The notes under the pieces are model-generated. The model ran no database searches and had not been told where the DNA came from. It worked only from the letters and a program-made list of their open reading frames with translations. This document shows positions 35,413 to 47,170 of a DNA stretch of 64,000 bases, in pieces; positions within the stretch are counted from its first letter, which is position 1; each line of letters begins with the position of its first letter. The translations under genes and the position numbers were made by a program. The stretch spans positions 3,229,001 to 3,293,000 of the forward strand of contig JAGTTD010000026.1 in the NCBI GenBank assembly GCA_018398585.1. The letters are read 5' to 3'. Source of the stretch: Simmondsia chinensis. Lineage: Eukaryota > Streptophyta > Magnoliopsida > Caryophyllales > Simmondsiaceae.

Positions 35413-36786
35413 ATGTTTTGATAAAAACAAATGCATGTTTTCGTATCATTATCAAAAAAAAAAAAAAAAGCAAGTTACATTTGTTTTTTATAATTAAACA
35501 AGGAAAGGACCCGTGATATATAGCAAGGCGCACCTACAAGAATCAGGGTCCATGTTGCGTTCCTAGTAGAAGGATTTTCTTCTTGATCTGTAATTTTCTT
35601 TTAATTGCTTGTTTTATTAACGAAGTTGCATTTTTAGAGACTACCTCTAGTGTACTTTTAAAGATTTTATCCTCTTAATTATGAAAATAAAAAAAGAAGA
35701 AGCAAGGCTCCAAAGACAAAAACGAGCTAAAAAAAAGAGGAATAAAACCAAAATAATATAAACAATCCAAACTTATCAATAAAATTCCGAAAATAATCCA
35801 TCCTAAGTAGAAACCCCAATCCAACAAAACAAGTCGAGATAGTAAGCCCTCATCTACATCCCTGGCGTCGGTTGTCTCCAACTTCTAACACATTCGATAT
35901 TTCAGCAAACTAATTACTTTAGATTACTTATATAAAGTTACTTTTAAAAATTAATTATTTTTATTTAACTATCATTAACTTTTACACTTTTAGAAAATCA
36001 TCTATCATAATACGAATTTTTTTTAATCAACCACAATTGACCAACATAGGGTCAGTTCGTTTTCTTTTAAAAAGTACCATTTCTTTTGTTTTTAAAAAAG
36101 GAAACTACTTTGTTTTTCCATTTATATTTCGTGACTCCATTGCTTTTTCAAAAAACATAGGAAAAAAAGGGTTTAAAAATCAATTCTATTTTTTCCCCTA
36201 ACACTAGCCATTTCTTTTCCTTCTTCACTACCTACTACCATTGCCACCAGTTAACCTTGCCTACAGCACACTGCATGGGTGAAGAAAGTAGGAGACCTAA
36301 TTTTTATTTTGAGGTAAAAAAAATAGAAAAATATAGGTTTGTATCGACACCGAGCCTTGTGCCTGTTGCCCAGTGCTCAAATCTAGGAGATCAAATAAAT
36401 GAAGTCTTTGTATATTTGTCTTAGATGCTTACAAAGATTGTACTCATTTACTACTAAAGAAATACAAGGTATTACTTGTTTGTTGCAAATTTTGTTCTTT
36501 TTTTATCTCGTGCATACAATAATATTGGGATTTATCCAACCCACATTCCCATCGTTATTTCTTGCTCGACATTATATTGATTGTCCATTGTGTTGGTATC
36601 ACCAGTACATACAAATCATTTCACATTTGAATATCTAATACATATAATAAAATCTTATTAGTTCAGACAAAGATTATCATTATGATCACACAGTCTTCTA
36701 CTGCATGTGACTCAAGCTATATACATAAAATACATAGATATAACATTTTTTCTTCAAATATTAACATTTTTTCCTTTGAATATTAC
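35234..36786. other. Region between P450 copies C and B
   Basis: 35234-35330 is the leader and promoter of copy C. A (TA)n microsatellite (about 35369-35400) is followed by TTATC plus about 16 A (35449-35468), a LINE-like tail. 35690-35880 has a minus-strand open frame of 68 codons without known family. From about 36000 the sequence is the 3' flank of copy B, including the repeated block also found at 5.0 and 8.5 kb. Confidence 0.5.
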
Positions 36787-37871
36787 TTAAGTATAGATAT
36801 TAGAAGGGAGGCGAGGGGCTACAATAACATGCAAGGGAGTGACCTTCATGTTTGTCAACCCATTGCTTTCACTCATATCAACCTTCTCATTTTTGCAAGG
36901 AGTTGTAAAATCAAAAGCATGTAAAAACCTAGCCAAGGCCAAGTGCACCACTTGTAGCGCAAAGCTAGTGCCCGGGCACACCCTCCTTCCTCCAACGAAT
37001 GGTATTAGCGCATAATGCTGACCCCTAACGTCAACATCCTTATGCGTGGTGAGAAACCGCTCTGGCTGGAACTCAAATGGGTCTGGCCAGACTCGCGGAT
37101 CACGCTGAATCTTTTACGTGTTTATAATGAACCTCGTCCCTTTCGTTATGTGGTAGTCGTCCAAGGTACAATCGGCGGTGAACTGGCGAGGTCCTGAAAG
37201 CAGCGCTGCTGGGTACAATCTCAAAGTCTCTTTCACAATGGCTTGGAGGTAGGTCAACTTAGGCATATCTGATTCAACCACTTGCCTTTCTTTTCCTACA
37301 TGAACATCAAGTTCTTCTTGTGCCTTCGTTAATGCCTCGGGGTTGTTCAGCAGTAGGGAGAGCGCCCATATTAGGGTTACTGTTGTTGTATCACTTCCTC
37401 CTGATATCAGCGTCTGTGAAATATAACGCAATTTCTTCATTCGCATCATAATTGTAGTGGAAGTCACATGTTATATAATCCGACATGTGATTACTTAATA
37501 TGGTACAAATCCATAATTCATTGGTTAAAAAACAAACATATCGGATCCTTGCCCAAATAACTATGGGTAAGTATTCGGTGTAATTGTTATATAATATAAA
37601 ATAATTAATTTATAATATTTATTTATTACATAATTACATACCTAATTGTTTCATTGCCATTCATACTAGAGTTAAAATTTTTAAATTAATGAAACATTCC
37701 AGTGTTTTAATTAAAAACTCATCCTAGCTAGTAGAGCTACATTATTTACGGATACGTGGGATGTTAGGTACATTCTGATTTCACTTTTCAGAAAAAAGAT
37801 GTGTTATTTTTCATAAAGGTTAATGTTATTAGGTGAATAAAATTGTCATTGTTTATAAAAAAAAAAAAAAA

Positions 37872-39449
37872 TGAGTTTTTTTAGTAAATTGGTACCTTTT
37901 TTTTAAAAAAAAATTAGTAAATCGGCACTTTCAGAAAAATATTTAGCAAAATGACACTTCTGGAAAAATATTTAGCAATATAGTACACTTTACTATTCAC
38001 CAATAGTTGCAAGCTGTTTCACACAGCTTACAAGAAGTGGTAAGAGTGTCCTCCTTTCATTCTAAAGGTCATGGGTTCGATGCCCCATATTCACTTTTCC
38101 ATTTTTATTTTTTTTAAACGCTAATGGTAAAACTGTTATTCAAGTTTTATCTTGGTCCTCTACTCTCCTTTCATGTAATATTTTATTTTTTACTTTGAAT
38201 AAATTTATTAACTTATAAATAATAATTATTTAATATTATTTCTTATATATTAATATCTCTACTTTTTAACTAATATTTTATTATAATTTTATTTCAATAG
38301 CTATATATTTAATTTTAGTTAATTAATTATGTAATAATAATCTATGAATATTATATAATATGACAATCATATAATCATATATGACAGTTATATAATATAA
38401 GGTAGAATTTTAACTTATATAATCATATATGACAGTCATATTATATAATAGGGGAGTAGAGATATTAATTAACTAAAATTAATATTCATAGATAAATGAC
38501 TAACATGAATGAATAAACTTAAAAATAGGCTGGACAACATTGTAAATAACTCTTTCATTTGATGCAACTAAGACGTATGTTTTCATTCTTTAATTCCACA
38601 AAAACACAATTTTTGGAATTCAATTCAACACATTATATCCTCTAAATTACACAAAAAGTTCAAAATTCAAGAATTTAAGCGCAATAGATTTACAAAGATC
38701 ATTGAATTACAAGAAGAGTGCCGTAATTCAATTCTAATATGACAGTCATATATGATTATATAAGTTAAAATTCTACCTTATATTATATATAATTATATGA
38801 CTGTCATATTATATAATATTCACAGATTATTATTACATAATTAATTAACTAAAATTAAATATATAATTATTAAAATAAAATTATAGCAAAATATTAATTA
38901 AAAAGTAGAGATATTAATATATAAGAAATAATATTACATAATTATTATTTGTAAGTTAGTAAAACATTATATGAAAGGGAAGCAGAGGACCAAGATAAAA
39001 CTTGAATAAAAGTTTTATCATTAGTGTTCAAAAAAAATGAAAAAGTGAATATGGGACATCAAACCTATGACTTTTAGAATAAAGGGAGGACACCCTTATC
39101 ACTAGACTACTAGCCCCACTATTGATCCTAAAGCACATATAGTTGTATATAATATAATTTACAGGCTGGAAAAACTCTATTGTACGACGTTAGAAACGTC
39201 ATGCAACTGTTGCACGCTGTTTCTAACCCCGAGCAACACTGCTCACCCTTTGCACGACGTTAAACGGCGTGCAATAGTGTCACGATGTTTCTAATGTCGT
39301 GCAACATCGTCCAACTCTTTTAAGCTGTTTGAAAAGGCGTTCAACGATTGGTGAATAGTAAAGTATGCTATTTTGCTAAATATTTTTCTGGAAGTGCCAA
39401 TTTGCTAAATTTTTTTTTTTTTAAATGTGCCAATTTGCTAAAAAACTCA
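37872..39449. mobile_element. Long fold-back element with tRNA-like arms
   Basis: Termini TGAGTTTTTTTAGTAAATTG and, reversed, TGAGTTTTTTAGCAAATTGG extend into arms of about 600 bp (roughly 37872-38460 and 38730-39449) that pair along most of their length. Examples are the AATATGACAGTCATAT region and ATATGACTGTCATATT. Both arms hold the same tRNA-like block. The right arm has an extra GC-richer hairpin-rich stretch (about 39175-39345). It sits within the copy B intron; copy A lacks it. No coding capacity. Poly(A) flanks hide any target duplication. Confidence 0.75.
38030..38090 (+). other. tRNA-like block in left arm of fold-back element
   Basis: AAGTGGTAAGAG (A-box-like) is followed about 35 bases later by GGTTCGATGCC (38074-38084), which matches the polymerase III B box GGTTCGANNCC. 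An anticodon-arm-like stem CCTTT/AAAGG lies between them. The inverted copy at about 39050-39120 has a better A box (TAGTCTAGTGATAAGGG) but a decayed B box. Not a functional tRNA: no complete acceptor stem. Confidence 0.55.
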
Positions 39450-39699
39450 AAAAAATTATTATTGTCAAAGTAAAGTTGTTATTTTCGTGCAATTTTGTAA
39501 CTATTATTTTTTATAAGTCACATTGTTATTAGAACAATAATAAATTTTGCAATGGCAATAACAACTACCTCAAAACATAATCTAATTTATCATTTAATTA
39601 ATCATTATTACTATTAGCTTTAACAAAAATCCTATTCTTCCAATTATTTTCAAAGAATTTTAGTTGGCTACGGTTAGGTTCATTATTATTATTCGTAAT

Positions 39700-40095
39700 T
39701 ATGAAGGTAAGGTCATCCTGACGGGTTTTAGAAGGTTAGGTCAAGCTCCCATAATTGTAGCGAAAGCCAGCTAGAGACGCGATGTTTCACGCAACGAGGA
39801 GTAAGCAGAATCATTTTGGAAGGTGAAAATAAAGTTGTTATCAAAGTCTCAATGGTACTTATTCAACGCCGGGAGACATTCTAACTATTATGGAGGACAT
39901 CCGTGCTCTTAATCTTCGGATGAGCATGTTTCCTTCAATTATTGCTTCAAGAAAGCTAATAGATTGGCTGATTGGTCGGAAAATATTGGGCATGAGGGCT
40001 CTGGTGTTTCAATCTGGGATCATACTCCCTCCTGAGCCCTTCTTATTATTTCTCCTGCCGATGCCCTAGGGGCCTCGTCTTTACCTCCTTTTTAA
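39700..40095 (+). pseudogene. RNase H-like (RVT_3) fragment of a LINE
   Basis: Readings in shifting frames: VIRNYEGKVILTGFRRLG (about 39690-39745), ILEGENKVVIK (39810-39845), GDILTIMEDIRALNLRMSM (39870-39930), and NYCFKKANRLADW then GSGVSIWDH (39935-40025). This is the order of the RNase H-type domain found in plant LINE proteins (G..I.RN..G, EGD...V, ..I..., REAN..AD). Frameshifts and stops abound. It lies in the enlarged intron of P450 B. Confidence 0.65.
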
Positions 40096-40099
40096 AAAA

Positions 40100-42290
40100 A
40101 AGAGTGTTTCATTTAAACTTTATGTCTTACATCTAAGTTATTATACCCTGGAAACTTCTTATGTATAAGCTTGGAATAACCTAGAATAACATTACCAAAG
40201 AGGTTAAAATAACTTGAGGTTCCATGAATTATTATTTAGGTTAAAATAACTTGGTCATAAATTACTAACAGGATACATTATTTAGTTAATACATACATGT
40301 TTTCTGTCATAATTTTTTTGTTTGATAATTATATTTCCGTCATAACTTTCGTTATACGCTTGATTTTCACTGAAAACATTGATATAGTTCATATATATAG
40401 TTTTAACATGTACTATATCTACATTTTATAATGAAAATTGATCGTATTTTCACAAAAGTACTTCAAGATACCTCATAATTACATTAAAATATCAGAGTAC
40501 CTAGATAACAAATGTAAAACTTCATAGTATATATCGAAGTTATGATTTCCCAAAATAGTATTACAATATAATGATGACATTTTCTATGTGAAAATAATAT
40601 TTTCTCAAAACAATTACAGCAAATTGTTAAGGACTCCGAATGTGAATGTATCTAGTTGAAACCCCTTACTGGAGTTCTGAGACAGAAAAAATCATCATAT
40701 AAATCTAGTGGGTTACTCCACCCAATGCCATTTAATTTTAGAATTGAACTCCCTTAGGCTTATACATATTCAAACTCCATGGATTGGGCCTAAAGGCCAT
40801 ACGAAACTTTAACAGAAATATATAATCTTTTAAATGTGAAATATGTTGAATAAATTAACCAAAGAGAGATTCAGTTAAACTAGAGAAAATGACGGTTGAT
40901 TGTGAAAATAAGTCAGTTCGACAACAAAGGGTACTGGTGCATTTGTTAAATATAAATGTATCATATATTTTGTCATATTAAATAATTGCATAAACAGTGT
41001 CCATATACTTTTCACAAATGCAGGAAAAGCTGTATGTTGTAGTACAAATTACATATGTTTTACTAAAAACCATAAAAATTTTAGGTGTATGTTGTAGTAT
41101 AAATTAAGTATTTAGTATAAAAAAAAATGCATGAAATCCTTACCCTATTGACAAATTATACAAGAGTTTAGAATTCAAATCTTAACGGTTAATATCCATA
41201 ATATTACTACAATTTGTTGGTGAACATTAATGTAAAGGTATGTTGTAGTATAAATTACGTGTTTTCTTAATAAAAATCACCTAAATTTTAGATGCGATTT
41301 TAAAAAACTACATAGATTTTCTAATAATTCAATGTCGCACCAAAAAATATTTGAAAATATTTTTTTAAAATATAAAAATTATTTTTTAAAATATTTACAA
41401 ATTTTTTAGACATTCAAAATATTTTTTAAAATATTTCAAATATTTTATAATTATTTTAAATGTATGATCAAATTTTTTAAATTATTTTCTCTTTTTTTAA
41501 AAGTCACGTAAGCAAAAACTAACAAATATTAACAGTATTAATGTTAAGGTGTGATATTAAAAAATCTTGAAAAATTCAGATGTCATATTGAATAATTAGA
41601 AAATCTATGTATTTTTTAAAACCACACCTAAAATTTATGTGGTTTTTAGGGGGGGTAACGGCATAAATGTTTTGGTTAGTTTGATCTTTCAGAAGAATCA
41701 ATTACATTTTATGAATGAGATTAGGTCTTTATTTTTATGTTTTAATAATTTGTTCATGCACGCATAAAGACAAACTGTTGATGCAAGCTATTTTTGAAAG
41801 CAAGGAATATCGAGGGATTAAACGTGTCATTGTTTTGGCTATGTAAAGTGAATAAATTTTCTATACCTTTTCTGCTTTCTAATGTAAGACCTTTGTGTAC
41901 TCTAGTGACGCTCCTACAGTCAAATTTATATCACAAAAAAAGAAACAATAATTTTTCCAATCGAGAGATTTTTTTTTTTTTAGGTTAATTCACATCGCTT
42001 AATTGATAGTATAGTCAAATAATAATGATTACTTTTTCATAGTCCCCTTTTTCGTAATTAATTTTTTAAATGAGGGTATTTTTTTGCTGTAAAGTTTTTG
42101 ATTCTACAGACACTTCTTCTTAAAAGAGAATCATCATGTTAATGCTTTTGCTTAAATCACAAAAAGTAACTTCTCTTATCTCAAAACAATTTTGTACTAT
42201 CGGCAAACACTCGACAAAATTCATGAAAGCAATTTAATTAAAACAACATTTTTGTCCAAAAGAAACTCAGTAAAACGAGTACTTATTAAG
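40100..42290. other. P450 B intron, donor side
   Basis: It matches the intron of copy A (about 11950-13995), including GGAATAACCTAGAATAACATT and GCAAGGAATATCGAGGGATT, with small indels. AT-rich, no gene. Confidence 0.65.
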
Positions 42291-43344
42291 ACAATGGCTT
42301 TAATGATAATATCTGGTTCATATCCACCAAGACTTGTGTCATCAACCACCTTCAAGAGCACATCCAAGAAGTCTTGCTTGACACCAGTGACATCTCCCAT
42401 CTTCCTCCTTTCACAATGCTCGTCCAACCATCCTTGAAAAATAGAGTCCAACTCCTTACCCACTTTCTTCATGCGCTTCTCATATCCACCAATATCTAAC
42501 CACCGTAAAAACGGGATCAAATCTCCCACCACAAACATCCCGATCAAGAAGAAGAAATCACTAAGTGCCGCTTGGCATCGCTTAGCCTCATCACTCCCCT
42601 CACTACATCCATAGTACCTCTTTCCTGCCACCATCATCGTTATTATATTGAGCCCCATGTCCCAAAACCACTGCTTTATATCCACCAACACACCACCACT
42701 GGACGAACCATCTTCCGTATCAGTCCATACGTTATATAGCCCTTTTATGGAGGCATTAATTTCTGTGCCGCGAACATGGCTTAGAAGCTCTAACCAATGG
42801 TTAGATAGAAGCTCAATGATCGAAACCTTCCTCAGCTCACGCCAATAAGGCCCATAGGGGGCAAACGCAAAAATGGCATAGTTATAGCCCAAGTACTTAG
42901 CACCTATGAACTCTGGACGAGAGGAGACCACTAGGTCTTTACTGGTGAATAACTCCTTGGCCATCTCCCAACTACTGACCACCACTGCCCTTCGCATCCC
43001 AAGGTTGAGGGAGAATATCGGGCCATACTTGTCAGCAAATTCTCCCAAGGTTACGTGCCGAGTATTGCTGTTTTTAGGCCGACCTGTCACAATGTGAAGG
43101 TGGCCTATTATCGGCCATGCACCATGAGGTACCGGAGGTGTTTTCCTAGCCTTAATGGCTCTTTTAGGCCTCAATGACAACAAGTAGTAACATGAAAGGA
43201 CAAGTGTTAGGGCAAAAAGAAGAGTAATAGAGGTGTCAAGGGATAGGGCTAAGGAAGTCATAGTGATTTTGAATTTGTGTTCAAGGAAGAGAGGCCTTGT
43301 GTTGTGGTGTAGTAAACTATATGATGGACTCTACTCACGACCCT

Positions 43345-43355
43345 TATTTATATAT
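43345..43355 (-). promoter_or_regulatory. TATA box of P450 copy B
   Basis: Minus-strand TATATAAATAA lies 84 bp before the ATG at 43261, identical in sequence and spacing to copy A. Confidence 0.6.
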
Positions 43356-44331
43356 GTTTTTTGAAGGCTATATTTGTCTTAGTCTAAGATATTTTAGTGC
43401 AGGAAGGATCAAATAGTATACGATTATAGATATGACATGTGGGCCCTGTAGTTAGTGTTCGGTTATAAAAATATCTTAGACTTTTATCCATCAGCTTATG
43501 TTTTGTTGGGAAAAATCATACAAAAATTTTTCACAATAGAAGCGTATATTATTACAACATTGGAATGATCAATACCAAGATTTACCTAGAAACCTTCTCT
43601 TAACTAGAGGAAAAAATCACGTGATGTAAAGAGATACTTCATTTATTATGAAATTTAGCATTACAATCTATAGCTGAAACGTCAAATCTCATCTAATATC
43701 AATCAATCTAACTTTGACTATATATCGCATGGTAAGTCGCCAACTCTCTTAGAGTTGCTATTGCACGGTGAGCCACCAACCCTCCTCAATGTAGCTTTGG
43801 ACTAAGAAAGATACAAACTATCATCAAAACACTTCTCAAACAAATCAGGCACCCGTTTACAAAAGCGAGAATCCCTTACATTTTACTCTCGTTTTTCTCT
43901 ATTAAACCGTAACACACTGCTCTTTTCATAATTTAATATCTAATGTCAATATCAGTTAAATTCCAAATTAAATCTCAATCAGATTAGGTAGTCAAATATC
44001 AATCAAATTCTATCCCAACAAAATAACTCCAATTTTATCGATATCTAATTTTGAGGCAACGACATCTTAACAAGCTTACTGAATAGTTGGTCTCTTGAAA
44101 TAGTATTAGAAGCTTTTTTGCCAAGAGGCCAGGATTTCAAATCACAACTGCCCCACTCTAAATATTAATGAATTTCAAAAACAAGGTATTGGTGGATATG
44201 TGTATTATTAATGCTTCAAGTCAAACAAATATTTGCTTATCCAAAAGGTATGTTAGAGCATAAAATTATTTCTTGACTTTTACTAACTTAAGCCTTTGAA
44301 ATAGTTGGTTCGTTGAGTACTAGATTGTGTT
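43356..44331. other. P450 B upstream region
   Basis: Aligned with 15289-15750 and 16394-16915 upstream of copy A, without the MITE found there. No gene is seen. Confidence 0.6.
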
Positions 44332-44679
44332 GGGTGCTTCAATTTTGTTCAAGTAGCACCAAATGTTGTATCTTTTTATCCTTAGGCTTGGTAAAGTATT
44401 GTGGATCTAGTGCCGACATTTTGTAACCCTAACCTTTATTCTATATTATATTTTTATTTAAACTTGAGGCGAGTTTAATTCTCGGCTAAGCACAAGCTCG
44501 AGCTTTAGTTGTTTATCCTTAGCCCAACTCGAGGCTACAAGCTCTAGTCAAAAATGTTGTATCTTGTCTAGGTTGATATCAAGCTCGAGGAGGTCATGCA
44601 GTTTCCCACATCCACACACGATATTTCCTCGTGATATCCGCTCGCTCAAATGTACACCCCACTTATATTCTTTTCGGAT

Positions 44680-45005
44680 TAAAATAATAAAAAAACTAAC
44701 AACAATAACAAACCCAGTGTCTAAAGGGCTCACACTCGCGCAGGGTCTGGGGGGGGGAGGATGTATGCAGTCTTACCCCATCAGGGTGAAACCCTGACAA
44801 GAGACTATTTTCGAGGTCCCCCAACCTTTAAATTGCTCCAATTAAAGTGGGTGCGTGTACGCCCGGAACAACAGCATAGTTACTGCAAACAAAACTTGGA
44901 CAGCCTCCGTCAAGAAGTTGACACTGACAGGACTAAAGTTGAATTGCCCATCCACCTTGGACATGTACACCAAAATAGGCTGTAAACCAACTAAAATAAT
45001 AAAAA
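44680..45005 (-). mobile_element. Chimeric retroposon: transporter exon plus RTE tail
   Basis: The 298-bp unit (44991 to 44694 on the minus strand) lies between 14-bp repeats TAAAATAATAAAAA (44680-44693, 44992-45005). Its 5' part resembles coding sequence of a plant nucleotide-sugar (CMP-sialic acid-like) transporter. Its 3' part (about 44826-44694) matches the RTE tail at 56562-56680: both have CAGGGTTTCACCCTGATGGG-like, CCCAGACCCTG and GAGCCC...GCACTGG-like blocks, ending in TTGTTATTGTTGTTA. A 5'-truncated host head, RTE tail and target duplication fit mobilisation by RTE reverse transcriptase. Confidence 0.75.
44850..44991 (-). pseudogene. Nucleotide-sugar transporter exon fragment
   Basis: The minus strand reads [20 protein letters not shown], then [20 protein letters not shown], about 45 codons, before an unrelated end. 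This is the first transmembrane segment region of plant CMP-sialic acid transporter-like proteins of the drug/metabolite-transporter superfamily, recognised by the VYMSKVDG...FSP.SVNFLTE signature. The rest of the gene is absent. It forms the 5' head of a retroposon. Confidence 0.75.
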
Positions 45006-46186
45006 TAAAAAGAAGAAGAAAAAAAAATATATCTTCCCAAAATCTTGCGTCCACTCACCGGCTCCATTATTTTCTCATCGCAGTAGCAGTCACTATTATA
45101 AAATTGTCTTCCTTTGATTACGTGTGGGAACAAAAGTATAACATTTATGGGAAATTTTATACAAATATTATAAATAATGATAAGACCCTAACTTAAGTGT
45201 GAATTATATTTAAAAAATTATTACTTTTGATATATATTTATATATATGTGTGTATGTTTGGATGTCTTAAATAAAATTGTCTCATAAATTTCTTATATAT
45301 AGGAGTGATTAATTTAAAAGCCAAAATTTTGACTTTGAATAAAAATATTGAAGAAATATATAACTAACATATTAAATACAGTGAAAAGTGACAATAATTT
45401 GTAATTCAAGCCCACCCTCAGTCAAAATCTTAGATCCGCCACTGCTATTCTCGTTGAAAAAAAATCGTGAAAATGAGGAGTGAAATAATGGTTTTCAATG
45501 GACTTCAAAAAGAGAAGACCGAGTGTAGAAGATGGTATCTTCTTCACTTTTGCGATGCTTATGCTCTTATTTATGTTGTTGCCCTTCGTTATCACCAACT
45601 ACGAACGGTGCACCAGCAGCCCATGTTGCTCCGGGTGTTGTACATGTTCGGAGATCAAAATGTCAGGGCTGTTTTGTTGTTCCATATCACCCGAGAGTAC
45701 ACTCCTGTGCTGGGTATCATGTTAACCCTAGGAGTCGGAGTACCCGAAATCCCATTTGTACCGGTGCGGGGAAAAACGAATTAGGGCAAAGATTTACTTC
45801 TCTGCACTGTAATTCTTTGGTTTGATATTATTCATGTGTTTATATAATTATACTAGTCGTTTTATACACTTGCATACTAAAGCTTAAGCTTTGTGTTTTT
45901 CAAGCTTATGATTGTTTTTATTCACCATGAAACTAACCCTTATTATAAGTTTGGTTATGTAGAAGTTCTTAATTCACTCCCTTCGAGGTCGATGTCAGTC
46001 GTATTGAGATTAATGCAATTGGAGGTTAGTAAGTTCTTCTCCTAAACTTGATTTAAGCATTTCGATCTTCCTTCGTCTAAACTGTGTTCGGTGTAAAATT
46101 GCTTATTAACCCCATTTTTCTAACAGATTGAACTTAGGATGGATACATTTAATCGATCAAATGGTGGAGTTGAAGTTTGATCCATG

Positions 46187-47170
46187 TAGAATTCCAACGC
46201 ATTCAAACTGTGCTTCTAAATTAGACGTGTACACATTTGTTGAACTAAATTTAAGGCAAGTTTTCTTTTTATACCCCAAAAAAAAAGTATTACTGAACTA
46301 TACTCCAAAAATTAAATGGTAAAAGAAAAATAATAAACACTAATATATTAATTAATTTGGAATTGAATATCCAACTATACAAGAATCAGTTTGGAATTTT
46401 ACAATTGAGAGAAATAAATTTGACATTGTCAAATAGAATAGTACTATTCAAATGCAGGGTTAATTTTTAGTAACTCGACGCTTATGGTTTGTTTTTTAGA
46501 GGAACTATACACGACCTTTTTGATTTATTTTCTGAGTACCTTTGTGTTAATAAATATCACCCTCTCCGGCAACAATCAAATACCATAAACATGAAAAGAA
46601 AAAATTGATCATCACCACAAGAACATCATTTTGATATCTAATACTGAAGTTTAGCGCCATGATTATTCTTCTATTCCCCAAGTACAATGAAACGTAACAT
46701 TTGGATGCAATTTGCATTAAAACAACAATGTTTTATGATCTATTTAAAATATCCCGAATGTTATCAAGGGCTTTTTTGTTGATGTACTTTATTGGTTAGT
46801 TGAACAGACCTGCATGTCAGCTTTCGCCTAAAAATGGATGTCATACCGCCTAAGTGGGTCCTATTTATTAATCCAAACATAACTTAACATACAAAAAATA
46901 TAAAAGGGAAGGTCAGGACTTTTTTATTATTTTCACAAACTAAAAGGTAATTGACCCTACATTTTAGAAGTATTATTCGCATTGGCAATGCTAAATTTAT
47001 TCCTCTCAGCTATACAATTCCAAATTAATTCCTATCTAACTAATTGATCCCAAATTAATTCTTATTTGAGTATTCAATTCTTTTTTTTACCATTAAAATG
47101 TTAAGTACCAAAAAATTCTTTAGAGTATATTTCAGTATATTTTTTTCCTATTATTATTTATTGATATTAT
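46187..47170. other. Duplicated upstream region of P450 B
   Basis: Matches 16920-17895. AT-rich, no gene recognised. Confidence 0.6.

Larger units (their letters stand above)
36787..43261 (-). pseudogene. CYP82-like cytochrome P450, copy B
   Basis: Exon 1 (43261-42291) is open throughout: membrane anchor (residues about 8-30), Pro hinge KTPPVPHGAWPIIGHLH, FAPYGPYWRELRK (C-helix WxxxR), KRYYGCSEGSDEAKRCQ and DFLDVLLKVVDD. Exon 2 (37413-36787, acceptor TTCACAG) has [19 protein letters not shown] (ExxR), FQPERF, and heme loop FVGGRRVCPG with the ligand Cys. Two lesions break it: the donor reads A|ATAAGT instead of GTAAGT (42290-42289), so unspliced reading ends after about 14 codons, and TAA at 37116-37114 follows INT where copy A has TAT. 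The intron is about 4.9 kb, enlarged by a fold-back element and a LINE piece. It is the best preserved of the three. Substrate unknown. Confidence 0.9.
44332..46186. other. Inserted block of about 1.85 kb, origin unclear
   Basis: Copy A reads straight through GAGTACTAGACGTGTAGAATTCC near 16909-16930. Copy B has GAGTACTAGA at about 44322-44331 and resumes ATGTAGAATTCC near 46185. The block holds the chimeric retroposon (44694-44991) and three overlapping open frames in 45467-45825. The latter include a frame with a hydrophobic stretch then Cys-rich CTSSPCCSGCCTCSEI; no family recognised. I could not identify clear terminal repeats of the whole block. Confidence 0.5.

Noticed and set aside
38030..38090. 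Functional tRNA gene
   Set aside because: A and B boxes are recognisable but no complete acceptor stem or standard anticodon loop can be drawn.
42280..42300. U12-type AT-AC intron in P450 B
   Set aside because: ATAAGT lacks the ATATCCTT donor consensus, and the sister copies use GTAAGT with an ordinary AG acceptor.
45498..45725. Secreted Cys-rich signalling peptide gene
   Set aside because: Cys spacing does not fit a family I can name with confidence, and all three frames are equally open.
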